Assembly (NCBI GenBank): GCA_902516435.1
Contig: CABXYF010000001.1
Coordinates: 81,435 to 145,434, forward strand
Direction: 5' to 3'
DNA from: an uncultured Pelagibacteraceae bacterium
GTDB taxonomy: Bacteria; Pseudomonadota; Alphaproteobacteria; Pelagibacterales; Pelagibacteraceae
DNA: 64,000 nt
The position numbers and the translations under genes are program-made. Positions 8,788-17,138 of the stretch are shown in pieces (the stretch's first letter is position 1; every line of letters starts with the position of its first letter). The notes below the pieces were generated by a model, which had not been told where the DNA came from, did no database searches, and saw only the letters and a program-made list of their open reading frames with translations.

Positions 8788-9729
8788 CTAAATTTCAAAT
8801 CCTTTTACTTCAGGCTCATTATCAATCAATTCATCTGGAAACCCATTGGCTCTAAAATCAATATTATTTAAATCTTCCATTCTTTTTACAATCATAGAGG
8901 ACCAAGCCCGAGAACCATATTTTTTTTGTCCATCTTTAAAAATCTCTACAATTTTTGGAGAAATCTCTAATGGAGCATTCAACTTTTTTGCCAAAGCATC
9001 AAATAATCCTGTATCCTTTAAAACTAAATCCATTGTAAAATTTATATTGTATGAGCCATTAAGTATTACTTGGCTTTCTGTTTCATGAACAAAAGAATTA
9101 CCTGATGATACAGCAATTCCTTTGTATGCTTTAGCAAGATCTAGGTTTGATTTTTTCGCTACAGTCCATGCTTCACCAAGGGCAACTAAATGAACAGATG
9201 CTAAATAATTAGTAATAACTTTTAGTACACTCGCACTTCCAAGACCTCCAGTATGTAATACTTTTCTTCCCATTACAGTTAACGCAGGTAAAATTTTTTT
9301 AAAAGCTTTCCTATCGCCCCCAACAAAAATTGCAATATTTCCTGTGGCCGCTCTATGACAACCACCACTCACAGGGCCATCCAAGGGTATAGCTTTTTTT
9401 GCAATTACTTTTTCACCAATTCTTTTCACTTCAGCTTCATCTGTAGTACTCATTTCAAGCCAAATTTTGTTTTCTGAAAGACCATTTAAAATACCATCTT
9501 CTCCCTCCATAACCTCTGCACAGATACTTGGTGAAGGAAGACATGTAATTATAACATCTACTTCTTCTGCTAATTCTTTAGGAGAATTTACAACTAAAGC
9601 CCCTCGATCTTCAAATGACTTCGTTAAATTTTTATCTAGATCTCTCACAGTCAAATCGAATTTATTTCTCATCAAACTACTAGCAAGTTTGCCTCCTACA
9701 TTACCCAAGCCTATAAAGCCTATTTTCAT
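8788..9729 (-). CDS. 3-hydroxyisobutyrate dehydrogenase-like beta-hydroxyacid dehydrogenase
   Basis: A 313-residue NAD(P)-dependent enzyme of the 6-phosphogluconate/3-hydroxyisobutyrate dehydrogenase family. It has an N-terminal Rossmann motif GFIGLGNVGG, the substrate-binding GPVSGGCHRAATG near 118, and the catalytic-Lys region LKVITNYLASVHLVALGEA near 170. Typical substrates are 3-hydroxyisobutyrate, tartronate semialdehyde, glyoxylate and related 3-hydroxyacids. The gene overlaps the upstream DMT transporter stop by 4 bases, so the pair is co-translated. The exact hydroxyacid cannot be chosen from sequence. Confidence 0.85.
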   Translation of the reverse strand: MKIGFIGLGNVGGKLASSLMRNKFDLTVRDLDKNLTKSFEDRGALVVNSPKELAEEVDVIITCLPSPSICAEVMEGEDGILNGLSENKIWLEMSTTDEAEVKRIGEKVIAKKAIPLDGPVSGGCHRAATGNIAIFVGGDRKAFKKILPALTVMGRKVLHTGGLGSASVLKVITNYLASVHLVALGEAWTVAKKSNLDLAKAYKGIAVSSGNSFVHETESQVILNGSYNINFTMDLVLKDTGLFDALAKKLNAPLEISPKIVEIFKDGQKKYGSRAWSSMIVKRMEDLNNIDFRANGFPDELIDNEPEVKGFEI

Positions 9730-10598
9730 TTTTCAACCTCTTCTGTTTTATTTTTTGTAAATACAATTAAAATTACCCCAACTATAATTATTGCTCCACC
9801 AATAAATAATTCTTGAGTTGGTTTTTCTCCCAAAAGAAATATTGCTGCTAATAAACCAGTTGGTGGAATACCCATAGTTACAATAGGAAGAACTTTATAA
9901 AGTGGATTATTTTTTAAAACATAATAAAAGCAACCGTAAGTAACTGGCTGCATTATAAATCCTATATAAAAAGCAATCATCCAATGGTCAAATTTTGCTT
10001 CTGATAAATATTTTATTGTATCACTATCAATTATACTAGACAGGGCAATCAAAAGTGGTCCAGAAAATAAAGCAAGCCATGCAACAAGTGCCAGTGGATT
10101 TATTTCTTTGCTCAATGGTTTTACAATAACTTGACCTAACGCCCAAATCGCAGATCCAATAATTGTAAGAGTTATACCAAAAAATTTTCCATCTAAGTTA
10201 GGCGATCCGGTCAAAATATAAACACCAACAAAAGCTACAGCTATACCTATCAAAGCTCTTATTGTAGGTTTCTCTCTAAGCATAAAATAAGCAAAAATTA
10301 CGCCAAATGGAACTTCAGTTTGCACCAATAAAACTGCAGCGGATGCATCAATATAATTTAGTCCTGTGTATGTAATGCTATACTGCAACGTATTTGCAAT
10401 CAGGGACGCAAAAAATATTTTTTTTAAATAGCCTTTAGGTATTGGAAACCACCAAATTAATAGTGATGCTGCAAATGTAAATCTTATACCCATTAATAAA
10501 ATTGGTGGAAAAGACTCAAAAGCGGGTTTTGCTATTACGAAACCAAAACCTAAAAATATAGGAACTAAAGATGCAATAAAGGTATCTTTTAAATTCAT
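9726..10598 (-). CDS. EamA/DMT-family transporter
   Basis: A 290-residue membrane protein with ten predicted hydrophobic segments in two EamA halves. First-half landmarks are FVIAKPAFESFPPILLMGIR and LLVQTEVPFGVIFAYFML; second-half landmarks are GSAIWALGQVIVKPL and LLAAIFLLGEKPT. The length is typical of the family. It heads a minus-strand unit with the 3-hydroxyisobutyrate-dehydrogenase-like gene (4-base overlap) and diverges from the EutA-like gene at 10660. It is a different paralogue from the transporter at 4870-5823. The substrate is unknown. Confidence 0.87.
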   Translation of the reverse strand: MNLKDTFIASLVPIFLGFGFVIAKPAFESFPPILLMGIRFTFAASLLIWWFPIPKGYLKKIFFASLIANTLQYSITYTGLNYIDASAAVLLVQTEVPFGVIFAYFMLREKPTIRALIGIAVAFVGVYILTGSPNLDGKFFGITLTIIGSAIWALGQVIVKPLSKEINPLALVAWLALFSGPLLIALSSIIDSDTIKYLSEAKFDHWMIAFYIGFIMQPVTYGCFYYVLKNNPLYKVLPIVTMGIPPTGLLAAIFLLGEKPTQELFIGGAIIIVGVILIVFTKNKTEEVEK

Positions 10599-10659
10599 GT
10601 CGTTATTTTTTAATATTAATGATTATTAAAGAACTTGTGATATATTCACTGTTTAAAAT

Positions 10660-11406
10660 ATGAATTCAACAAAAATAGAACCAAAATTCATCAGTAAATC
10701 AAATCCCAGAGTTGGTCTTATTGCGCTTGCAAGTGATTTTATGATTGAAAGAGATTTCATTAATGTAATTAAAGATCGTGATATCGATTTTTTTGTTAAT
10801 CGTATTGAGTGCTACAATCCTCTAACGAAAGAAAATCTGATTAAAATGTCAGATAAAGTAACCGAGGTAACAAAGGATATATTACCTGATCAAGATATTG
10901 ATTGTATAGTTTATGGATGTACATCTGGCACTATTGCAGCAGGATATAATTCTATTGAACAAAAAGTAAAAGCAGCAAAACCGATGGCAAATGTTACTAC
11001 GCCAAGTACAGCTGCAATTAAAGCACTAAAAAAAATGAAAATTAATAAAATTTCTATTTTCACTCCTTACAGCAAAACATTAAATGATGAAGTGTTAAAA
11101 TATTTTAAAAGTGAAGGATTTGAAATTACCTCCAATTCATACTTTGATATTCAAGCAGATTACGATATTGGAAAAGTTGATCAAAATTATTTATATGATG
11201 TATTGTCCAAAATTGATTTAAAAGGTGCTGAGGCTTTATTTGTCTCATGTACGGCTTTGCCAGTTTTACCCATTATAGACAAATTAGAAAAAAAATTAAA
11301 TACTACAGTTTTATCTAGTAATCAGGCGTTAATTTGGGATACACTTGTTAATATAAACAAAAATAATTCAGTAAAAGGATTTGGAAAATTATTCCATGCC
11401 AATTAA
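10660..11406 (+). CDS. Asp/Glu racemase / maleate isomerase family protein (EutA-like)
   Basis: A 248-residue protein of the Asp/Glu/hydantoin racemase superfamily, in the branch with maleate cis-trans isomerase and arylmalonate decarboxylase. The two catalytic cysteines are visible in IVYGCTSGTIAAG (Cys near 87) and LFVSCTALPVLP (Cys near 189). The last base of its stop is shared with the ATG of a DoeA-like ectoine hydrolase gene, so the two are translationally coupled. EutA, a member of this family, is known from ectoine/hydroxyectoine utilisation clusters, which makes an EutA role likely. Whether it isomerises a hydroxyectoine-derived intermediate here is inference. Confidence 0.78.
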   Translation: MNSTKIEPKFISKSNPRVGLIALASDFMIERDFINVIKDRDIDFFVNRIECYNPLTKENLIKMSDKVTEVTKDILPDQDIDCIVYGCTSGTIAAGYNSIEQKVKAAKPMANVTTPSTAAIKALKKMKINKISIFTPYSKTLNDEVLKYFKSEGFEITSNSYFDIQADYDIGKVDQNYLYDVLSKIDLKGAEALFVSCTALPVLPIIDKLEKKLNTTVLSSNQALIWDTLVNINKNNSVKGFGKLFHAN

Positions 11407-12575
11407 TGATTTTTACTAAAGAGGAATATCAACAAAGACTAAAAAAAGTTAAAAAAATGATGCAAGAAAAAGGCATCGAACTTTTAATTTCGCATGATAC
11501 AAATAATTTAAATTATTTAACAGGGTACGATGCCTGGTCATTCTATTATGCCCAATGTGCTATTGTACACGTTAATGCAGAAGAACCTATGTGTTTTGTA
11601 AGAGCTCAAGATGCAGGTGGAGCATATATAAAAACTTATTTAAAGAATGAAAATATACTGGTCTATGACGAAGAGTATATACATACCTGGCCAAGTCATC
11701 CTTATGATCGATTAGTTGATATAATTAAAGAGAGAAAATGGGATAAATTATCAATTGGTTTAGAAATGGATTCTCATTATTTCACTGCTTTTTGTTACGA
11801 GAAAATTAAACAAGGTTTGCCAAATGCCAAATTAAAAGATTGTGATCGATTAGTAAATTGGGCAAGATTAGTTAAATCGGATACAGAAATTAGTTATATG
11901 AAATCTGCAGCACAAATTTCGGAAAAAGGAATGAGGACTGCAATGGATGTCATCAATCCAGGAGTTAGACAGTGTGATGCTGTCGGCGAAATACAAAAAA
12001 CTTTGTTTTATGGAACTGAGGAATTTGGTGGCGAATATTCAAGTATTGCAACTTTATTGCCTACAGGTAAAGGAACTTCCGCATCTCATTTAACAGCAAC
12101 ACAAGATAAATTTAAGGAAGGGGAGGCTACAATTATAGAACTCTCTGGTGTTTACAATAGGTATCACGCGCCAATGGCAAGAACAGTGCTCCTTGGAAAA
12201 CCCAATCAATTAAAAATTGATACCATGAATAAAACTATTGAAGCCTTAAATGCAGGTATTGAAGCAATTAAGCCAGGTAATACTGCTGACGATGTAGCTC
12301 AAGAGTTTTGGAAAATTTTAGATAAATATGGAATAGAAAAAAGATCAAGAACTGGTTATTCGATTGGCATTGGTTATCCACCTGACTGGGGTGAGCACAC
12401 ACTTAATATATATAAAGGAGACAAGACAGTCCTAGAACCTAATGTTTGTTTCCACATGATTGCAGTTATGCAATTTGGAGATTGGGGTGTCGAAGCCTCT
12501 GAAGCAATTAGAGTAACTGAGAATGGATCAGAATTATTTTGTAATTTTCCAAAAGAGCTCCATATCAAGAGTTAA
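11406..12575 (+). CDS. doeA: Ectoine hydrolase-like M24 family enzyme (DoeA/EutD)
   Basis: A 389-residue pita-bread (M24, creatinase/Xaa-Pro dipeptidase-like) protein. The N-terminal creatinase domain covers about 1-160 and the catalytic domain 165-389. Stretches that match DoeA/EutD rather than generic peptidases are YLTGYDAWSFYYAQ near 38, RLVNWARLVKSDTE near 150, and TGYSIGIGYPPDWGEHT near 316. DoeA opens the ectoine ring to N-acetyl-diaminobutyrates, giving carbon and nitrogen. It follows an EutA-like gene with a 1-base overlap. The later steps (DoeB deacetylase, DoeD aminotransferase, DoeC dehydrogenase) are not adjacent, so the pathway is incomplete locally. DddP, another M24 enzyme, was considered but its sequence pattern differs. 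Confidence 0.78.
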   Translation: MIFTKEEYQQRLKKVKKMMQEKGIELLISHDTNNLNYLTGYDAWSFYYAQCAIVHVNAEEPMCFVRAQDAGGAYIKTYLKNENILVYDEEYIHTWPSHPYDRLVDIIKERKWDKLSIGLEMDSHYFTAFCYEKIKQGLPNAKLKDCDRLVNWARLVKSDTEISYMKSAAQISEKGMRTAMDVINPGVRQCDAVGEIQKTLFYGTEEFGGEYSSIATLLPTGKGTSASHLTATQDKFKEGEATIIELSGVYNRYHAPMARTVLLGKPNQLKIDTMNKTIEALNAGIEAIKPGNTADDVAQEFWKILDKYGIEKRSRTGYSIGIGYPPDWGEHTLNIYKGDKTVLEPNVCFHMIAVMQFGDWGVEASEAIRVTENGSELFCNFPKELHIKS

Positions 12576-12620
12576 TTAGCTATTGAAATCCATCATCACA
12601 AATGTTTTATATTCAACTTT

Positions 12621-13706
12621 ATGTCTAAAAATCCGGAATTTGTTAAATTTGATAAAGTTGATAAAAGTTACGACGGTAAAGTTTTAGTTGTAAAAGATCT
12701 TCAATTGGATATTGCTGAGGGAGAGTTTATTACTATGCTTGGCCCATCCGGTTCGGGTAAAACTACTTGTTTAATGATGTTGGCTGGATTTGAAACTCCA
12801 ACTAATGGTGAAATTTTATTAGACGGAAATATTATTTCAAATATCCCTCCCCATAAAAGAGGAATCGGTATGGTTTTTCAAAATTATGCACTGTTTCCTC
12901 ATATGACAGTATATGAAAATTTAGCATTTCCTTTAAGAGTTAGAAAATTTGAAAAAGACGAAATTGATAAAAAAGTTGATAAAGCTTTATCGATGGTTTC
13001 TTTAAATGGATTTGAATCAAGAATGCCAGCACAATTGTCAGGTGGGCAACAACAACGAGTAGCTGTTGCAAGAGCATTAGTTTTTGATCCATCAGTTGTT
13101 TTAATGGATGAACCCTTGGGAGCGTTAGATAAAAATTTAAGAGAAAGTATGCAATATGAAATTAAACATATCCACGAAAGCATTGGAGTAACAGTTGTTT
13201 ATGTAACCCATGATCAAAGCGAGGCTTTAACAATGTCTAATAGAATTGCAGTTTTTAATGATGGTAAAGTTCAACAGTTATCAAATCCTGCTGAGTTATA
13301 TGAAAAACCAGTAAATTCATTTGTTGCAGAGTTTATCGGAGAAAATAATACTTTTAATGGAGAGGTAGCAGATATTTCGGGCGATAAATGTAAAGTTAAA
13401 CTATCAAATGCTGAAATATTAGCTAATCCTATTTCAGTGAAATTAAAAGGAGATAAAACGACTGTATCGTTGAGGCCTGAAAGAGCACTAATCGAGCCAA
13501 ATGAAAAAATGGACAATATGTTTAGTGGCAAGATAGAAGAGGTTATTTATCACGGGGATCATACAAGAGTAAGAATTAACTTATTGGAAAACCCAGAATT
13601 TATTTTAAAGGTACCTAATAGTACATCAAACTTAGAGTTAAAAGTAGATCAGGAAATTAAAATTGGCTGGAATAGTTCTGACGCAAGAGCTTTAGACCCA
13701 AAATAG
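12621..13706 (+). CDS. potA: Polyamine-type ABC transporter ATP-binding protein
   Basis: A 361-residue importer ATPase of the PotA/UgpC/FbpC group: Walker A GPSGSGKTT near 41, Q-loop VFQNYALFPHMT, signature LSGGQQQRVAVARAL near 137, Walker B VVLMDEPLGALD near 158 and switch His in YVTHDQSEA. The C-terminal TOBE domain (about 280-361, with VSLRPERALIEP) is typical of this group. It is the first gene of a four-gene set followed by binding protein and two permeases, all plus strand. The polyamine label comes from the overall set; the true ligand could be a related cation or amine, perhaps ectoine-derived given the neighbouring doeA-like gene. Confidence 0.87.
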   Translation: MSKNPEFVKFDKVDKSYDGKVLVVKDLQLDIAEGEFITMLGPSGSGKTTCLMMLAGFETPTNGEILLDGNIISNIPPHKRGIGMVFQNYALFPHMTVYENLAFPLRVRKFEKDEIDKKVDKALSMVSLNGFESRMPAQLSGGQQQRVAVARALVFDPSVVLMDEPLGALDKNLRESMQYEIKHIHESIGVTVVYVTHDQSEALTMSNRIAVFNDGKVQQLSNPAELYEKPVNSFVAEFIGENNTFNGEVADISGDKCKVKLSNAEILANPISVKLKGDKTTVSLRPERALIEPNEKMDNMFSGKIEEVIYHGDHTRVRINLLENPEFILKVPNSTSNLELKVDQEIKIGWNSSDARALDPK

Positions 13707-13755
13707 ACATTTCATAATATTGTTTTAGGCGAAATATGTGGAATTTTTTAAGCTG

Positions 13756-13784
13756 TTGACTCTTAATAACCATTTTGGTGTAAT
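13756..13784 (+). promoter_or_regulatory. Candidate sigma70 promoter for the binding-protein gene
   Basis: TTGACT (13756-13761) and TGTAAT (13779-13784) are separated by 17 bases and lie about 46 bases upstream of the binding-protein ATG at 13831. It falls in the 124-base gap after the ATPase gene and would let the binding protein be transcribed independently of it. Pattern evidence only. Confidence 0.5.
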
Positions 13785-13830
13785 TTACTTATATAAATTA
13801 ATTTATATTAATCGTTTAAACGGAGGAATA

Positions 13831-14955
13831 ATGAAAAAAATAAGTAAATTATTACTGACTCTTTCTTTTGTTCTTTCTGTAACTTCTTCAGCCTTTGCCG
13901 TAACAGTGGCATCATGGGGTGGAGCATATACAGATTCACAAAAACAAGGGTATGGTGATCCAACTGCTAAAAAACTTGGTATTGATATCAACTGGGTTGA
14001 TTATTCAGGTGGTTTATCAGAGATTAAAGCGCAAAAAGAAGCTGGCGCAATAACATGGGATATTATCGATGTATTTGCATTTGATACCATTAATGGATGT
14101 GATGAAGGTCTATTTGTTGAATTTGATTTTGACAATGATTTTCCAGCTGCTCCAGATGGAACAAAAGCTAGTGAAGACTTCTTTGCTCCAATGCCGAGTA
14201 AGTGTGCTGTAGGGAATATTCTGTATTCATGGAACTATGCATTTGATACAAGAGCTTTTAGTGGTGACGAACCAAAAACTATTAAAGACTTTTTTAATAC
14301 ATCTAAGTTTCCTGGAAAAAGAGCAATTTACAAAAGTGCTCTAACAAATCTTGAAATCGCTTTAGCTGCTGATGGAGTTAAAATGGGTAAAGGTGGTGAA
14401 AGACTTTACAGATTTATGGAAGAGAAAGATGGATACATTGATAGAGCGATGAACAAAGTAAAAGAACTTTGTGAAGATCCAAATGGAGGATGTGTATTTT
14501 GGTCTGCTGGCGCTCAACCACCTGAATTATTAGTTGCAGGTGAAGTTGTGATGGCTACAGGTTGGAATGGAAGATTCTTCAACGCTGAAATAGGTGAAGG
14601 TGCTCCTATCAAGCAAGTATGGGATGGTCAAGGTCTTGACTATGAGTACTTTGCTCTAGTTAAAGGTGGACCAGATGAAGCTAATGCTAAAAAAGCTCTA
14701 GCAATGATGACTAACACTGAAATGTTAGCAGGTAGTGCGAAATACATAGCATATGCACCATACAGATTATCATCTTTAGAAATAATTAAAGCTAATGAGC
14801 CTTGGTACAAAGATGGTAAAACAGAAATGATGCCTCAAATGCCAACTGCTCCTCAAAATACTAAAAGTTACTTTTTAGTTGATCCATTTTTCTGGGCTGA
14901 TTACGGAACAGAGATTGGTGAAAAATGGGAAGCGATGAAAGCTAGTTTAAACTAG
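13831..14955 (+). CDS. potD: Polyamine-type ABC transporter substrate-binding protein
   Basis: A 374-residue periplasmic binding protein. The frame is open from a GTG at 13738, but I start at the ATG at 13831 because CGGAGGA lies just upstream and the protein then begins with a normal Sec signal peptide (MKKISKLLLTLSFVL, cleavage after SAFA). The mature part starts VTVASWGGAYTDSQKQ, the hallmark of PotD/PotF-like proteins, and has EIKAQKEAGAITWDI and a C-terminal YFLVDPFFWADYG. It captures the ligand for the permeases downstream. It has a candidate promoter of its own and is followed by a strong terminator, so it is probably made in excess over the permeases. The ligand is not certain. Confidence 0.88.
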   Translation: MKKISKLLLTLSFVLSVTSSAFAVTVASWGGAYTDSQKQGYGDPTAKKLGIDINWVDYSGGLSEIKAQKEAGAITWDIIDVFAFDTINGCDEGLFVEFDFDNDFPAAPDGTKASEDFFAPMPSKCAVGNILYSWNYAFDTRAFSGDEPKTIKDFFNTSKFPGKRAIYKSALTNLEIALAADGVKMGKGGERLYRFMEEKDGYIDRAMNKVKELCEDPNGGCVFWSAGAQPPELLVAGEVVMATGWNGRFFNAEIGEGAPIKQVWDGQGLDYEYFALVKGGPDEANAKKALAMMTNTEMLAGSAKYIAYAPYRLSSLEIIKANEPWYKDGKTEMMPQMPTAPQNTKSYFLVDPFFWADYGTEIGEKWEAMKASLN

Positions 14956-14985
14956 TTTTAAAGCTTTAAATTTTATAATATAATA

Positions 14986-15015
14986 AAGGGCGGTTTTATA
15001 CCGCCCTTTTTTTTT
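14986..15015 (+). terminator. Intrinsic terminator between binding-protein and permease genes
   Basis: A 7-bp GC-rich stem, AGGGCGG (14987-14993) pairing with CCGCCCT (15001-15007), has a 7-base loop and runs into nine T residues (15007-15015). The T tract ends directly at the ATG of the permease gene at 15016, so the hairpin occupies the place where a ribosome binding site would be. Permease expression probably depends on read-through. Confidence 0.85.
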
Positions 15016-16278
15016 ATGAGCTCAGAAACACAAAAAATTTTAACTACAGACGGCGTTCCATTAGAGGTAAGCTTAAAAAAAGCAGAAAAAAGAAATAAAA
15101 TTAAGGCCTTTTTGCTTGTTGCTCCATTATTATTGTTTTTGCTTATTACATATATTTTTCCAATAGCAGATATGTTTACTAGAAGCATTGATGACCGGAT
15201 GGTTACCAATATGCTTCCTAAGACGTTTAAGTCTATGGAAAAATGGGATGGTAAAGAATTACCTTCTGAGGAAATATTTAGAAGTTTTTACGAAGATTAT
15301 AAAGTTTTAGCTGAAAAAAAAGAACACGGTAAACTTGGTCAACGATTAAATAAAGAGAAAAATGGTTTTAACTCTATATTAAAACGTCTGTTTAGAAAGA
15401 TCAAAAGAAACAATTTTGATGAAAGTATTGATATTAAAGAACAGATAACAGAAATTCATAGACATTTTTCAAATGTAGATTACTGGCGAGCTATAAAACG
15501 AACTGCACCCCCATATACTATGAACAAATATTTAAAAGGTATGGATATGTTTTTAGATGAAGACGGTAAAATTGCTCAGGTTGATGAGGACAGAAGAATT
15601 CACAGAATTCTATGGCTAAGAACTTTAGAAATTGCTTTATTTGTAACAATTTTTTGTTTTTTAATGGGTTATCCAATTGCTCATTTGTTGGCAACACTTC
15701 CAATGAAATATAGCAATCTTTTAATGATATGTGTTCTTTTACCTTTCTGGACTTCCTTGCTTGTAAGGACTGCAAGTTGGATGATTTTGTTACAACAGCA
15801 GGGTCTTGTTAACGACTTTTTTGTGATGATTGGACTTGTATCAGACGATAACAGACCTGAGATGATGTACAACAAAGTAGGAACCTATGTTGCTATGACA
15901 CAAATTTTACTACCTTTTATGGTTCTACCTCTTTACAGTGTAATGAAGACAATTTCACCCAGTCTTATGAGAGCTGGCAAATCTTTAGGTGGTACACCAT
16001 TTACTGCATTTTGGAAAATATATTTCCCTTTAACTATTCCAGGTATTGGTGCTGGTTGTTTACTAGTTTTCATTTTAGCAATTGGGTATTATATTACACC
16101 AGCACTTGTAGGTGGAGCTTCGGGAACCTTGATTAGTAATCAAATTGCTTATCATATGAAAACAACATTAGATTGGAGCTTTGCATCAGCAATGGGGCTA
16201 ATGTTATTAACTGGAGTTTTAGTTGTATATTGGATTTATAATAAATTAGTTGGAGTAGATAATATTAAATTAGGATAA
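15016..16278 (+). CDS. potB: Polyamine-type ABC transporter permease (PotB-like)
   Basis: A 420-residue inner-membrane permease. A hydrophilic N-tail (TTDGVPLEVSLKKAEKRNK), typical of this subfamily, precedes the first membrane segment (LLVAPLLLFLLITYIFPIAD). A large loop of about 125 residues follows (roughly 62-190), making it longer than the usual 280-310. The transport domain has five more membrane segments and the EAA-type loop AGKSLGGTPFTAFWKIYFPLT near 317, which contacts the ATPase. The start is fixed by the N-tail although no ribosome binding site is visible: the ATG abuts the T tract of a terminator. It is followed after 2 bases by the PotC-like permease gene. Confidence 0.87.
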   Translation: MSSETQKILTTDGVPLEVSLKKAEKRNKIKAFLLVAPLLLFLLITYIFPIADMFTRSIDDRMVTNMLPKTFKSMEKWDGKELPSEEIFRSFYEDYKVLAEKKEHGKLGQRLNKEKNGFNSILKRLFRKIKRNNFDESIDIKEQITEIHRHFSNVDYWRAIKRTAPPYTMNKYLKGMDMFLDEDGKIAQVDEDRRIHRILWLRTLEIALFVTIFCFLMGYPIAHLLATLPMKYSNLLMICVLLPFWTSLLVRTASWMILLQQQGLVNDFFVMIGLVSDDNRPEMMYNKVGTYVAMTQILLPFMVLPLYSVMKTISPSLMRAGKSLGGTPFTAFWKIYFPLTIPGIGAGCLLVFILAIGYYITPALVGGASGTLISNQIAYHMKTTLDWSFASAMGLMLLTGVLVVYWIYNKLVGVDNIKLG

Positions 16279-16280
16279 TT

Positions 16281-17135
16281 ATGGCGTTACCAACCTATAC
16301 AGAAACTAGATACAGAATTTGGCATTATTTTTATATTAGTCTTTGTACTTTTGTTTTTTTCTTTTTAATTGCACCATTATTTGTAATTTTTCCCCTATCC
16401 TTTAATGCTGAAGAATTTTTGGTATTTTCTGAAGGTATGAAAAATCTTGATCCAGATGCATTTTCATTAAGATGGTACAAAGAAATGATTTATGGAACTA
16501 AAAATCCATGGGGACTTGCAGCAAAAAATAGTTTTATTATTGCAATATTTGCAACTATAGGATCAATAATTTTAGGTACATTAGCTGCATTAGGCTTAAG
16601 TAGTAGGCATATGCCATATAAAGGAATTATAATGGCAACTCTGATTTCACCAATGATAGTTCCATTAATTATTTCCGGTGTAGCAATATTTTTTTTTATG
16701 GCAAAAGCAGGTTTAGCAGCTACCCACACAGGTATTATTTTCGCGCATATGATTTTAGGAACACCATTTGTAGTTATAACAGTGACAGCGACACTATCAG
16801 GATTTGATCATAGTGTGACAAGGGCTGCTTCAAGTTTAGGAAGTAATCCTGTAAATACATTTATGAAAATTACTTTACCTTTGATTTTACCAGGAGTTAT
16901 TTCAGGAGGGTTATTTGCTTTTGTTACCTCTTTTGATGAAGTAGTTGTTGTATTATTTCTTGCTGGCTTGGATAACACAACAATACCTGTTCAGATGTGG
17001 ACAGGTTTGAGAGAACAGCTAAGCCCAACAATTTTAGCTGTAGCGACCTGTTTGATTGTTTTATCGACGTTAATCTTAGTTACAGCTGAATTATTGAGAA
17101 GAAGATCTGAGAGACTGAGGGGAATTCAAAGATAA
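16281..17135 (+). CDS. potC: Polyamine-type ABC transporter permease (PotC-like)
   Basis: A 284-residue inner-membrane permease with six hydrophobic segments. The periplasmic loop NAEEFLVFSEG is followed by SLRWYKEMIYG, characteristic of PotC/PotI-like subunits, and the EAA loop is RAASSLGSNPVNTFMKITLPLI near 178. It pairs with the PotB-like subunit 2 bases upstream to form the channel. The last residues are Arg-rich. The gene converges on the aminotransferase gene with only 3 bases between the two stops, leaving no room for a separate terminator. Confidence 0.88.
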   Translation: MALPTYTETRYRIWHYFYISLCTFVFFFLIAPLFVIFPLSFNAEEFLVFSEGMKNLDPDAFSLRWYKEMIYGTKNPWGLAAKNSFIIAIFATIGSIILGTLAALGLSSRHMPYKGIIMATLISPMIVPLIISGVAIFFFMAKAGLAATHTGIIFAHMILGTPFVVITVTATLSGFDHSVTRAASSLGSNPVNTFMKITLPLILPGVISGGLFAFVTSFDEVVVVLFLAGLDNTTIPVQMWTGLREQLSPTILAVATCLIVLSTLILVTAELLRRRSERLRGIQR

Positions 17136-17138
17136 TTC

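Noticed and set aside
11406..12575. M24 protein as the DMSP lyase DddP
   Set aside because: Its motifs match the ectoine hydrolase DoeA and not the DddP sequence pattern, and it is shorter than DddP.
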